Assembly: GCA_017744605.1 (NCBI GenBank)
Contig: JAGIAZ010000022.1
Span: forward strand, 1-39,643
Direction of reading: 5' to 3'
Origin: Sphingobium sp.
Lineage (GTDB): Bacteria; Pseudomonadota; Alphaproteobacteria; Sphingomonadales; Sphingomonadaceae
Length of the DNA stretch: 39,643 nt
Of the stretch, positions 9,231 through 17,438 are shown piece after piece. The notes under the pieces were generated by a model. It did no database searches, was not told the origin of the DNA, and was given only the letters and a program-made list of their open reading frames with translations. The translations under genes were made by a program, and so were the position numbers. The first letter of the stretch is position 1, and every line of letters starts with the position of its first letter.

Positions 9231-9983
9231 TTGATCAACAATCGTCAGGCCGGTCGCCGTCGCGGTCGGAATAATAATCCCCGCCAGAACGGCGGCGGTA
9301 ATCGCGGCAATGGAGACTCTGGTAACCGCGTCGACAATCGCTCGCGGGGCAATGCAGCACAGTTGCTGGAGAAGTACCGCAACATGGCGCGTGATGCGCA
9401 GCTCGCCGGCGACCGCGTGAACGCCGAATATTATCTGCAGTTCGCCGATCATTATTTCCGCGTGCTGGCCGACAACCGCTCGCGCCAGGAAGAGCAGCAA
9501 CAGCGCTTCCAGCGGAACGACGAACCGGTCGGCGACAGCTATGACATGGCGAATGAAGGCGACGAAGGCGTGGATGACGGCGATGAAGCCGGCGACGAGT
9601 TCCAGGCCTCTCAGCAGCAGCGCGACCAACAGCAGGGGCGCCGCGAAGGCAATCGCAGCAACGAAACCGGTCGCGAGCGCAATCGCGACACGCGCGGCAA
9701 TCGGGACGACCGCGGTCCGCGCGAAGACCGTGCGCCCCGCGAAGACCGCGGCAATCGCGATACGCGCGGCAACCGCGAGGAGCGCGGCGAGCGCCGTCCC
9801 CGCATCGCCAACGACGATAGCGGCGACGACAACGGCATGCTGAATCTCGCAGCGCTGCCGCCGGCGATCGGCCGTATCGAGCCCGATGCCGGCAATGACG
9901 AGGCCAGTGCTCCCGAAGCCGTGGAAGCGGTTGCCAAGCCCCGCCGCGGCCGCCGTCCGCGTTCGGCCGAAGCCGCCGAATAA
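9231..9983 (+). CDS. DUF4167 protein with long Arg/Asp-rich disordered tail
   Basis: A 250-residue protein whose first ~95 residues are the DUF4167 domain found across alphaproteobacteria: a basic INNRQAGRRRGRNNN start, then LLEKYRNMARDAQLAGDRVNAEYYLQFADHYFRVLADN, a helical hairpin that is the conserved core. The rest is low-complexity, dominated by repeated NRD, TRG, DDRG and PREDR units (about residues 145-195), then an acidic-basic end RRGRRPRSAEAAE. The translation start is an unusual TTG preceded by AGGGACG; no ATG or GTG is available nearby in frame. The molecular function of DUF4167 is not established. The RG/RD-rich composition resembles RNA-binding or condensate-forming tails, but that is inference. 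It sits downstream of prfA-prmC, the usual context. Confidence 0.85.
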   Translation: MINNRQAGRRRGRNNNPRQNGGGNRGNGDSGNRVDNRSRGNAAQLLEKYRNMARDAQLAGDRVNAEYYLQFADHYFRVLADNRSRQEEQQQRFQRNDEPVGDSYDMANEGDEGVDDGDEAGDEFQASQQQRDQQQGRREGNRSNETGRERNRDTRGNRDDRGPREDRAPREDRGNRDTRGNREERGERRPRIANDDSGDDNGMLNLAALPPAIGRIEPDAGNDEASAPEAVEAVAKPRRGRRPRSAEAAE

Positions 9984-10008
9984 GCGCGCCTCGATATTGA
10001 ATTTCGAA

Positions 10009-10035
10009 GGGCTCGGGTCATTCCCGGGCCCTTTT
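10009..10035 (+). terminator. Rho-independent terminator after the DUF4167 gene
   Basis: Stem GGGCTCGGG/CCCGGGCCC (one G-T pair) with loop TCATT, immediately followed by TTTT. It lies 26 bases past the stop codon of the DUF4167 gene. Confidence 0.85.
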
Positions 10036-10071
10036 CCATGGCCTGCTCATCCGCCGGGGCCAACTCTATTG

Positions 10072-10170
10072 CGTCATGCTGACCTAGTTTCAGTGCAGCC
10101 GACGTACGTGACCCGGCTGCACATCTTTCGACCAGGCGCCGCGCCCGGCGACTCTATGGACCCTGGAGCC
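10072..10170. repeat. Degenerate REP pair, family 1
   Basis: GTCATGCTGACCTAGTTTCAG (10072-10092) and, later, TATGGACCCTGGAGCCGCAGG resemble the two halves of the family 1 REP pair but have lost pairing. It directly precedes the composite element that starts at 10194. Confidence 0.5.
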
Positions 10171-10193
10171 GCAGGCGTGCTTGCACAAACAAG

Positions 10194-10524
10194 GGCGATT
10201 ATACGCTTAGAGCGGTGTGCTTTTAATCTGCAACGCTCTTATCCGTTCGTGTCGAGCGAAGTCGAGACATCGATCAGCCTTGCGCTACAACGATGGGTGT
10301 CTCGACTTCGCTCGACACGAACGGAACGGTGGGTCAGATTTTAGGCTCGATGCTCTGAGACAAGGAATAGGCCGTTCCCCGGCGCAGGCCGGGGTCCAAA
10401 CCGAACTGAGAGGTGCGGGCAATGGCGGGCATTCGACGCTTCGCGTCGAAACTGGGCCCCGGCCTGCGCCGGGGAACAGCGATCTGCTCGAACGGGATAA
10501 TCACCGAAACAAGTTCAGGGTGAC
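10194..10524 (+). mobile_element. Composite MITE-like element, copy A, interrupted by the 148-bp element
   Basis: It has a left arm GGCGATTATACGCTT (10194-10208), a nested 148-bp insertion, the rest of the arm GAGACAAGGAATAGGCC (10357-10373), a 104-bp core (10374-10477) and a right arm ending GGGATAATCACC plus a REP half (to 10524). The core starts GTTCCCCGGCGCAGGCCGGG and ends with its inverse, enclosing a second hairpin TTCGACGC-TTCG-CGTCGAA region. Without the nested piece it is 183 bases, against 182 for the same stretch of copy B at 19.5 kb. No coding capacity. Confidence 0.82.
10209..10356 (+). mobile_element. 148-bp AGAGC-ended palindromic element, copy 1
   Basis: Begins AGAGCGGTGTGCTTTTAATC and ends CTCGATGCTCT. 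It contains a long perfect inverted repeat built on TTCGTGTCGAGCGAAGTCGA (10246-10265) and its complement (10300-10322). It differs at three positions from the copy at 28643-28790. It lies inside the left arm of composite copy A. Confidence 0.92.
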
Positions 10525-10598
10525 GGAAGAGGTGAAGGTCGTTGCCCTTTCGGCGCCCATTTACGCCATCGGCCGCTTTACGGCGCCACGTCGCGGAC

Positions 10599-10708
10599 CT
10601 AGAGCGCTTTCGGGTTCGATGGCATCAAACCCGAATGCGCTCCAGATTGTGGAGTTGTCGCATTTTCCGAGCCGTCAGATGAGTCCATCTGACTTGAAAA
10701 TGCTCTAG
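10599..10708 (+). mobile_element. 110-bp CTAGAGC-ended element, second type
   Basis: It has the same termini as the 148-bp element (CTAGAGC at 10599, GCTCTAG at 10702-10708) but a different interior: hairpin CGGGTT-CGATGGCAT-CAAACCCG (10611-10632) and perfect dyad CAGATG-AGTC-CATCTG (10676-10691). Its right end is 28 bases before the DUF4337 start codon. A fragment of the same type lies at 37943-37985. Similar GAGTCCATCTG hairpins are, from general memory, common in alphaproteobacterial intergenic regions. Confidence 0.8.
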
Positions 10709-10736
10709 CTATCCAGGCGGACCAGAGGGACAGGGC

Positions 10737-11303
10737 ATGGAGGTCGAAGTCAGCGCGGAGGCGAAGGACAAGCGCCTCAATCGCATGGTCGCCGTGACGG
10801 TGGTGATGCTGTCGATCTTCATGGCGCTCTGCAACATCAAGGATGGCAACATTGTCCAGGCGATGCAGCAGGCCCAAGCGGATGCGGTCGATGCCTGGAA
10901 CGAATATCAGGCCGCCAAGATCAAGCTTCACGTCAGCGAGACGAGCCGGGCCCAGTTCGCATTGCTGGCCCGAACGCCCGCCGCAAGCGGCGAAGCGAAA
11001 GCGGACATGAAAAAGCTGGATGCCGACATCGCGAAATACCGCGCCGAAATTCCGGGACTCGCCCAGCGCGCAAAGGGCTATGCTGCGCAATATGATGCGC
11101 TCAATATTCACGACGACCAGTTCGACGCGAGCGAGGCCATGACCACCACGGCGATCTCGCTGGCGGCCGTCGCGGCGTTGAGCGAGAGCGTCGCCCTCGT
11201 CGCCGGCAGCTGGGCCTTCGGTGCGTTCGGCATGGTCCTCGGCGTCTGCGGTTTCGCCAAATGGGGCTTCCACCCCGACATTCTCAGCAATTTCCTGGGC
11301 TGA
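10737..11303 (+). CDS. DUF4337 family membrane protein
   Basis: A 188-residue inner-membrane protein. It has a short cytoplasmic N-terminus, one transmembrane helix (about residues 18-34, VAVTVVMLSIFMALCNI), a long, mainly helical periplasmic or cytoplasmic segment containing DAWNEYQAAKIKLH (the conserved DUF4337 signature), and two hydrophobic helices at the C-terminus (about 138-182). The function of DUF4337 proteins is not known. The ATG follows AGAGGGACAGGGC, a good ribosome-binding region. The nearest upstream sequence is the 110-bp repeat ending at 10708, which leaves 28 bases, so promoter elements must lie in or beyond the repeat. The stop is 11 bases before the next gene. Confidence 0.8.
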   Translation: MEVEVSAEAKDKRLNRMVAVTVVMLSIFMALCNIKDGNIVQAMQQAQADAVDAWNEYQAAKIKLHVSETSRAQFALLARTPAASGEAKADMKKLDADIAKYRAEIPGLAQRAKGYAAQYDALNIHDDQFDASEAMTTTAISLAAVAALSESVALVAGSWAFGAFGMVLGVCGFAKWGFHPDILSNFLG

Positions 11304-11314
11304 TCGATGGTGCC

Positions 11315-13456
11315 ATGAACAACGTCCTGCGTATCGCCAGCCTTGGGTTGGTCGTCATCTGCATCGCGCCGGCCCGTGCCGGCGCCGGCACAATCGGTCG
11401 TGTGATCATCGATCTCGCCGACCGGTCCAGCCCGTCCTTTCGTCCCGACCAGGCGCTGGGCGCAGGCGTCGACGGCGCGCAGGCCGGCGACATCGACCGG
11501 CTGCTGACCGCCCACAACATCCGCGCAATGAAGAGCGCCGGGCTGCGTCCGCTGACCTATCGCCTGCGCACCGAACTCGGCATCGAGGCCTGGCACTGGA
11601 ATCCGGCCGGGACATGGAGCGATCCCGCGCACAGGCAGGGCTATTGGACGTCGAGCGACAAGCTCGGAAAGCCGATCCTCATGTCCTGGGGCTATGAGCT
11701 GCCCAGGCGCGGCGACACGGTCGATAACGCCAATAATGTCGGCTATTCGCGCCTGACGGACGGCGACCCTACGACCTTCTGGAAGTCCAACCCCTATCTC
11801 GATCCGTCTGTGCTGCAGGACGGCCAGCCGCATCCGCAATGGCTGGTCGTGCGTCTCGATGGCGAGCGGCCGGTCGACGCCGCCCGGATCACCTGGGGCA
11901 CGCCCTTCGCGACGCGCTACCAGGTGCAATATTGGGTGGGCGCGACCGAATATGCTGCGGACGGCCGCTGGGTGACGTTCCCGCACGGCAGATTCGAAGC
12001 CGGCGGCGGCGGCGACGTTTCCATCCGGCTCGCCGACCAGCCGGTCACGGCCAAATATCTCCGCATCCTGCTCGAGACGGGATCCGGCACGGCACCACCC
12101 GGCGCCACCGATTGGCGCGACCGGGCAGGCTATGCCGTCCGCGAGGTCTCCTTCGGCCTGCAGCGTCCGGACGGCAGCCTTGACGACGTCGTCGTGCACA
12201 AGCCCTCGCACGACGGGCAGACCTTCACCCACGTCTCCTCGACCGATCCCTGGCACCGCGCAATCGACCGCGACAAGGATCTGGAACAGACCGGCATCGA
12301 CCGCATCTTCGCGAGCCACCTGGGCTTCGGCCTGCCGATCATGATGCCGACCGGCCTGCTCTTCGATACGCCCGACAATGCGGCAGCCGAGCTGCGCTAT
12401 CTCGTGCGCCGGGGCTATACCGTGCGGCAGGTCGAACTCGGCGAGGAGCCGGACGGTCAATATGGGGCGCCGGCCGACTATGGCGCGCTCTATCTTGCGT
12501 TTCTCGACCGGCTACGGCCGATCGCGCCGCATGCAAGCTTCGGCGGACCCAGCCTGCAGAGCGGCTTCACCGAGACCGAATTGCTGCCCGAGGTCCATGG
12601 GTCTTGGACCTACTGGCTGGCCGATTATCTCAAGCGCCGGGACAGGCTGGCCGATCTCCAGTTCCTCTCCTTCGAATTCTATCCCTTCGACGATATTTGC
12701 GGCGACATCCACGCCAAGCTGATCGAACAGGATCAGCTCCTCTCCGATGTCATGACGCGCTTCGAACAGGACGGCATTCCGGCGTCCGTGCCGAAGATCA
12801 TCTCCGAATATGGCTTCTCAGCCTATTCCGGCCGCGCCATGTCGGAGATGCCGAGCGCCCTGCTCATGGCGAACATCGCCGGACGCTGGCTGGGGCTGGG
12901 CGGCAGCGCCGCTTACATGTTCGGCTATGGCCCCAACTGGCCGTCGAACCAGCACCTGCCCTGTGCGGGCTATGGCAATATGATGCTGCACATGGCCGAT
13001 TCCGACGGGCAGGCGCGTCAGCCCATGCCGAGCTATTATACCGCGCGGCTGCTCACGCAGGCGTGGACCGTGCCGGGGCATGGCCTGCACCGGCTGGTCG
13101 CGAGCCGCGTCGAAGGCATGGGCGATGGTTCGCCGATTGCGCTGTTCAGCGTGCGGCGGCCTGATCGCAAGCTGGGGGTTCTGCTCGTCAACCGGAGCGC
13201 CACGCAGACCTTCAGCCTGGACCTGACCGGCGCGAGCGAAGGGGGACGGCCCGCGTCGCTGACCGGGCCGGCCGAAATCTGGTCCTATGGGCCGGCGCAA
13301 TATGCCTGGCTGGACCAGGACGCCGAAAGCCGTCCGTCACGAACCGATCCGCCTGCGGAGCGGCATGTGTCGGGAGGCCCGCTGAGGGTTGAATTGCCGG
13401 CGGATTCGATCGTCGTGGCCGTGCTGCCCATGCCTGCAACGGCACGACACAGATGA
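11315..13456 (+). CDS. Secreted glycoside hydrolase-like protein with discoidin-type domain
   Basis: A 713-residue exported protein; the start MNNVLRIASLGLVVICIAPA is a signal peptide ending near ARAGA. The region from about residue 110 to 280 looks like a discoidin/F5/8 type C module (NVGYSRLTDGDPTTFWKSNP, WLVVRLDGERPVDAARI, KYLRILLE). The following part has the layout of a clan GH-A (beta/alpha)8 glycosidase: a candidate acid/base Glu in VELGEEPDGQY (E377 or E378) and a candidate nucleophile E498 in KIISEYGFSAYSG. A beta-sandwich tail ends the protein. I cannot assign a GH family (GH39-like is one possibility) or a substrate. It may be coupled to the DUF4337 gene 11 bases upstream, and it faces a TonB-dependent receptor, which would suit glycan use, but the two are convergent and not cotranscribed. 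Confidence 0.65.
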   Translation: MNNVLRIASLGLVVICIAPARAGAGTIGRVIIDLADRSSPSFRPDQALGAGVDGAQAGDIDRLLTAHNIRAMKSAGLRPLTYRLRTELGIEAWHWNPAGTWSDPAHRQGYWTSSDKLGKPILMSWGYELPRRGDTVDNANNVGYSRLTDGDPTTFWKSNPYLDPSVLQDGQPHPQWLVVRLDGERPVDAARITWGTPFATRYQVQYWVGATEYAADGRWVTFPHGRFEAGGGGDVSIRLADQPVTAKYLRILLETGSGTAPPGATDWRDRAGYAVREVSFGLQRPDGSLDDVVVHKPSHDGQTFTHVSSTDPWHRAIDRDKDLEQTGIDRIFASHLGFGLPIMMPTGLLFDTPDNAAAELRYLVRRGYTVRQVELGEEPDGQYGAPADYGALYLAFLDRLRPIAPHASFGGPSLQSGFTETELLPEVHGSWTYWLADYLKRRDRLADLQFLSFEFYPFDDICGDIHAKLIEQDQLLSDVMTRFEQDGIPASVPKIISEYGFSAYSGRAMSEMPSALLMANIAGRWLGLGGSAAYMFGYGPNWPSNQHLPCAGYGNMMLHMADSDGQARQPMPSYYTARLLTQAWTVPGHGLHRLVASRVEGMGDGSPIALFSVRRPDRKLGVLLVNRSATQTFSLDLTGASEGGRPASLTGPAEIWSYGPAQYAWLDQDAESRPSRTDPPAERHVSGGPLRVELPADSIVVAVLPMPATARHR

Positions 13457-13467
13457 CATGCGGATTT

Positions 13468-13497
13468 CCCTCTCCCCCTTCATGGGGAGAGGGCTTT
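13468..13497 (+). terminator. Terminator after the glycosidase-like gene
   Basis: Perfect 10-bp stem CCCTCTCCCC/GGGGAGAGGG with loop CTTCAT, followed by CTTTT. The minus-strand side has no T-tract, so it works for the plus-strand gene, directly in front of the convergent receptor gene's stop. Confidence 0.85.
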
Positions 13498-13501
13498 TAC
13501 C

Positions 13502-16321
13502 TTAAAACTTCCCGCGCAGCGTGATGCCGTAGGTGCGCGGCTCGGCCGTATAGGCGGAGAAGAGCTGGTTGGTCATGGTGACGCCACCGCGGCCGAGCTG
13601 GGCGGTCGACTGGTTGTTCGGGCCCGAGCTCTGCAACGGGCTGTTGAAGACCACCTGCTGGTAACGCTCGTTGAAGATGTTCTGGCCCCAGAACTCCAGC
13701 GCCCAGCGCTCGTCCGCGCCGCGGACGCCGATGCGGGCGTTGGCGACGGTGTAGCTGGGCTGCCGCTTCTCGGGATAGAGGTCCGAGCCGGTATTGTAGG
13801 CGCTCGTCGTGCGCGCATCGATGTAGACGAGGCCGGTGAGTCCGGTGTCGCCGAGCGTCGGCGTCCAGGCGAAGCTGCCCGTCACCACCCAGCGCGGCGC
13901 ATTGCTGTTGGTATTGCCCTCGAGCAGGAACAGAGCCGGATCGAGCGGCACCGTGCCTGTCTTGTTGCCGACCAGGCTCTTGGCGTAGATCGTGCGGGCA
14001 TAGGTCACGCCGGTCGTGATGCGGATATCGCGGACCGGCGCCACATAGGTTTCGAGCTCGAAGCCCTGGCTGATCAGCCCCGGCTTGGTGTCGGTGCAGG
14101 TGCCGTTCGCCGCCTTCGTGCTCTTGCAGCCATTGATGTTCTGCACGACGTAGCTCGTGCCGTTGAAGGTGTTCAGCTGGAAGTTGGTGAATTCCTGGCG
14201 GAAGATGGCGATGTTCACGCCGAACTTGCGCTTGTTGACCTTGAAGCCGATCTCATAGGCGTTGACCGTCTCGGGTTCGAACGAGAGCGTCGCGGCGTCC
14301 GCATTGGTGCGCGGCGAGAAATAGGTGAGCGGAGCGATCGCGGGCGCGATGCCGGTCGAACCCAGCTCGAAGCGGTCGAGATTGTAGCCGCCTGCCTTGT
14401 AGCCGCGCGCATAGCTGCCGTAGATCATCATGCTCGGCGCGACCTTATAGGACAACACGGCCGTCCCCGAGAACTCGCCGCTGCTGATCTTGTCCGTCGG
14501 CGTCAGCGCATTGAGGCTGGTCGTCGAGTTGCCGAGGCAGCCCAGGGTCAGGATGCCGCCCGCGAGCTGGGCGGCGCTGCCCAGCAAGGCATTGGTCGCG
14601 AGCCCCGGCAGGCTCGAGGCCTGGAGCGCCGCGCAGGTCGCGTTATTGTTGTTGAGCGCGAGCCGCACGTCCTTCGTCTCATGCGTGTAACGCACGCCGA
14701 TCGTCAGATCGAGCTTGTCGGTCGCATGGATGATGTTGTGCGTGAAGAGCGCCCAGTTGCTGCTCTTCTGGTAATATCTGGAGTCCGTGTCGCCCGCGCC
14801 GCTCGGCATGCCCGCGAGCGCCGTGAGACCGGCGCCGAGGCCACCCGAAATGGCGGCGGCGGTCGGCGCACCGACGGCCGGCGTCAGGGCGGCGTTCAGA
14901 TTGGCTTGCGTGCCGGCGATCAGCGTGCCGACATTCGGCGCCGCGCTGGTCAGCGGCACCGCGCACAGCGCCAGTTGCGCCGTGCTGAAATTGCTGTTGT
15001 TGCCGGCACCCTGCATCAGGCGGCAGGCGGCGAAGCGGCCATAGTCCGCGCCGAAGCGGATATTGTCGCGCAAGTCGAGATTTTCATGCGCATAATAGCC
15101 GCCGACCAGCCAGTCGAGCTTCTCGTCCCAGGCCGAGCCCTGCAGGCGCAGTTCCTGGGTGAAGGTCTTGAACTGGCGATAGGTGTTGGGATCGCGATAG
15201 AGCAGGTCCGCCGTCGCATAGTCATAGTCGCCATAGTCGGCGGACTTGTAGTCGCGATAGGCGGTGATGCTCGTCAGCTTGGCGCCGCCGAAATTATAGT
15301 TGATCTCGGCGGAGAGGCCCCAGTCGTCGAGCTTGCTCACATAGTCCCGGCCGGCCGTGATGCTCACATTCCGGGCATAGGGATCCTGCGTGTAGGGCGT
15401 CGGGCCGTTGGGGAAGACCGTGCCGAGCGCCGAGAGCAGGCTGACGATGCGGTTGGTCGCGCTCGGCGTATAGTTCATCGGACCCGAGCCGGTTTCCTCG
15501 GTCGTGTCGACATAGACCGCGCCGCAGCAGCTTTCATTCTTGTGGGTATAGTCGGCGATCAGCCGGACCGAGAGATTGCTGCCCGGTTCGAACAGCAATT
15601 GGCCGCGCAGCAGGTAGCGGTTGCGGTCGTTGGTATCGCCGATCTTCGAGCCGGTCGGCGAGACTTCGTTGAGGAAGCCCCGGCGCTTGGAATAGATGCC
15701 CTCGAGGCTGGCGGCGACCTGTTCGCTGATCGGGCCGGTGACGCGGCCGGCAAGGCGCCAGGCGTCGTAATTGCCGTAGCTGACTTCGCCCGTCGCGCCG
15801 AACTTGAAGCTGGGCGCCTTGGTGACGATGTTGATGAGGCCGGCCGACGAGTTGCGGCCGAACAGCGTCCCCTGCGGGCCGCGCAGCACTTCGACGCGTT
15901 CGACGTCGCCGAGGTCGGTCAGGGCCGCGCCCGCGCGCGAGCGATAGACGCCGTCGATGAACACCGCGACCGAGCTTTCGAGGCCGGGATTGTCGCCGAC
16001 CGTGCCGATGCCGCGGATACGCGCGACGCCATTGGCTTCGGTGCCGGTCGAGGTGACGAGCAGCGAGGGCGCGAGCTGGTTGAGCTGGCGGATGTCGTTG
16101 GCGCCGCTGTTCTGCAGCGCTGCCGACGTCACTGCCGAGACGGCGATCGGAACATCCGAGAGCGGGCTGGCGCGCCGCGTGGCGGTGATGATGATCGCAC
16201 CGCCGGACTCATCGTCGGCTGCGACAGCATCGGCGGGTGTATCCTGCGCGAGCGCGGCTGTGCTCTGAAGGCCACAAATCGCGGCCACGCTGACAGATGT
16301 AGCGAGAATGAATCGACGCAT
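13502..16321 (-). CDS. TonB-dependent outer membrane receptor
   Basis: A 939-residue outer-membrane active transporter. The start MRRFILATSVSVAAICGLQS is a signal peptide ending at ALAQD; upstream GGGGAG is a suitable ribosome-binding site, and a longer frame has no support. A short segment containing GAIIITATRR may serve as the TonB box. The plug domain follows (SDVPIAVSAVTSAALQNSGA, then ARIRGIGTVG, FIDGVYRSRAG and VEVLRGPQGTLFGRNSSAG). The rest is a 22-strand beta barrel ending ITLRGKF with the terminal Phe required for outer-membrane assembly. Large sphingomonad receptors of this type import diverse substrates (aromatics, glycans, siderophores), and the ligand cannot be read from the sequence. 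There is no adjacent sigma/anti-sigma pair, and no regulator is seen nearby. Confidence 0.93.
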   Translation of the reverse strand: MRRFILATSVSVAAICGLQSTAALAQDTPADAVAADDESGGAIIITATRRASPLSDVPIAVSAVTSAALQNSGANDIRQLNQLAPSLLVTSTGTEANGVARIRGIGTVGDNPGLESSVAVFIDGVYRSRAGAALTDLGDVERVEVLRGPQGTLFGRNSSAGLINIVTKAPSFKFGATGEVSYGNYDAWRLAGRVTGPISEQVAASLEGIYSKRRGFLNEVSPTGSKIGDTNDRNRYLLRGQLLFEPGSNLSVRLIADYTHKNESCCGAVYVDTTEETGSGPMNYTPSATNRIVSLLSALGTVFPNGPTPYTQDPYARNVSITAGRDYVSKLDDWGLSAEINYNFGGAKLTSITAYRDYKSADYGDYDYATADLLYRDPNTYRQFKTFTQELRLQGSAWDEKLDWLVGGYYAHENLDLRDNIRFGADYGRFAACRLMQGAGNNSNFSTAQLALCAVPLTSAAPNVGTLIAGTQANLNAALTPAVGAPTAAAISGGLGAGLTALAGMPSGAGDTDSRYYQKSSNWALFTHNIIHATDKLDLTIGVRYTHETKDVRLALNNNNATCAALQASSLPGLATNALLGSAAQLAGGILTLGCLGNSTTSLNALTPTDKISSGEFSGTAVLSYKVAPSMMIYGSYARGYKAGGYNLDRFELGSTGIAPAIAPLTYFSPRTNADAATLSFEPETVNAYEIGFKVNKRKFGVNIAIFRQEFTNFQLNTFNGTSYVVQNINGCKSTKAANGTCTDTKPGLISQGFELETYVAPVRDIRITTGVTYARTIYAKSLVGNKTGTVPLDPALFLLEGNTNSNAPRWVVTGSFAWTPTLGDTGLTGLVYIDARTTSAYNTGSDLYPEKRQPSYTVANARIGVRGADERWALEFWGQNIFNERYQQVVFNSPLQSSGPNNQSTAQLGRGGVTMTNQLFSAYTAEPRTYGITLRGKF

Positions 16322-16485
16322 TGGCACATACTCCCCGTTCGTCCCAGGCATATGCATTGCTGGTTATTATCTAGGCTTCGTTGCTGAACTCTTTCTTACG
16401 CGACGGCGACTCTGACTGAAATTGCCTTTTTCCCAGCCGCCGCGCACGAATGTTGCACAAATCTTTCACCAGGCGAATCTTGCTG

Positions 16486-17154
16486 TCATGCAGGCATCGG
16501 GAAGCGCAGCAGGCGGCTGGGCAACGGCACCAGCGCTTCGGCGCGCGAATCCATGAGCGAGCGAATCGGTGGCGCACAAGCGTCGAGCCCGCCGGTGAAA
16601 GCGCCGAAAGACGGCAGGATCAGCTTGGCATGATCCATGACGAAACAGCGCCGCGAGACCGAGCGGCCACGCAGGCTGAGGCGCCATTTGGGATGGAAAT
16701 GGCCGGATAATTCAGGGCGATGCTCGCCGGGTCGGGCCGCGTGGCGCAAGATTATTCCATCGACCTCGGCCTCGTCGCGATTATGCCCGCCGAGCCGTGG
16801 CGAGACGTGCGGATCGTGGTTGCCGGTGATCCAAATCCAGTCGAGCCGCGCCGTCAGCCGCGCAAGCCGCTCCAGCACCACGCCGCTCATCCGATCGGTG
16901 GCGCCTTCGTCGTGCAGGCTGTCGCCCAGGCACCAGAGTTCGCATGCGTCGGTCCGCGCGAGCGCCGTTTCCAGCGCGGCGAGCGTGGCGAGGCTGTCAT
17001 AGGGCGGCAGCATCTGCCCGCGCGCGGCGAAGGCGCTGGCCTTTTCGAGATGCAGGTCCGCGACGATCAGCGCCTTGCGCTCGTGCCAGTACAGCGCGCC
17101 TTCCGGCAGCGCCTCCCAACTCTGGCCGCCGAAGCGGAAGGGAGAACAGGTCAT
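16486..17154 (-). CDS. pdeM: Ligase-associated DNA damage response metallophosphoesterase PdeM
   Basis: A 222-residue calcineurin-like phosphoesterase. Metal-binding motifs are in the right order: VADLHLEKAS (D33, H35), CLGDSLHDEG, TGNHDPH and, near the C-terminus, SGHFHPKW. This arrangement, the start WEALPEGALYWHERKALIVAD and the end RSLMDSRAEALVPLPSRLLRF fit the PdeM family, known to be encoded with a special ATP-dependent DNA ligase, an exonuclease and an Lhr-like helicase. Here only the helicase (19728-22139) is near, 2.6 kb away on the same strand with trhO and a protease gene between. The start chosen is MTCSPF; the much longer open frame runs into repeats. No strong ribosome-binding site is visible. 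Confidence 0.88.
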   Translation of the reverse strand: MTCSPFRFGGQSWEALPEGALYWHERKALIVADLHLEKASAFAARGQMLPPYDSLATLAALETALARTDACELWCLGDSLHDEGATDRMSGVVLERLARLTARLDWIWITGNHDPHVSPRLGGHNRDEAEVDGIILRHAARPGEHRPELSGHFHPKWRLSLRGRSVSRRCFVMDHAKLILPSFGAFTGGLDACAPPIRSLMDSRAEALVPLPSRLLRFPMPA

Positions 17155-17267
17155 GACCAAAACTATGACGCGCGCGGCTGCGGGATTCAATCGCGGAGAT
17201 TTCCTCTGGCAGCATGCTGCACTCGGTTCGGCATCCATTTTGCACCGCTTGGCCTGCGTGGCGTGAA

Positions 17268-17406
17268 AAGGACCCCGAACCAAGTTGGCGGTCATACCCA
17301 TAAGGCAAGGGCCAAGCTGTTCCCCGTTTTTGGCCTGGACCCCGGCCTGCGCCGGGGAACGGCGACCTGTTCGAACGGGATAAGCGCCACCCAAGTTCAG
17401 GGTGAC
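17268..17406 (+). mobile_element. Decayed composite element, copy D
   Basis: The left arm GGCGGTCATACCC...AAGCT (17287-17318) has the same 32-base length as the arm in copies A and B. The core is shortened by internal deletion (GTTCCCC at 17319, then GGCCTGCGCCGGGGAAC to 17360). The right arm TTCGAACGGGATAAGCGCC continues into AAGTTCAGGGTGAC. The REP half at the left end is degenerate (GACCCCGAACCAAGTT). It occupies most of the gap between pdeM and trhO. Confidence 0.72.
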
Positions 17407-17438
17407 GATCGAGGCGAGAATGGCCTAGAGGCGCCATC

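Noticed and set aside
10209..10356. Palindromic repeats considered as a CRISPR array
   Set aside because: There is no regular repeat-spacer alternation and no cas gene; the copies are scattered single elements.
10737..11303. DUF4337 gene considered as a component of a toxin or secretion system
   Set aside because: No neighbouring partner genes; only the domain of unknown function can be supported.
14681..16387. Plus-strand frame of 568 codons antisense to the TonB-dependent receptor
   Set aside because: Low-complexity Arg/Ala/Gly protein typical of the codon-position mirror in high-GC DNA; the minus frame is a full receptor.
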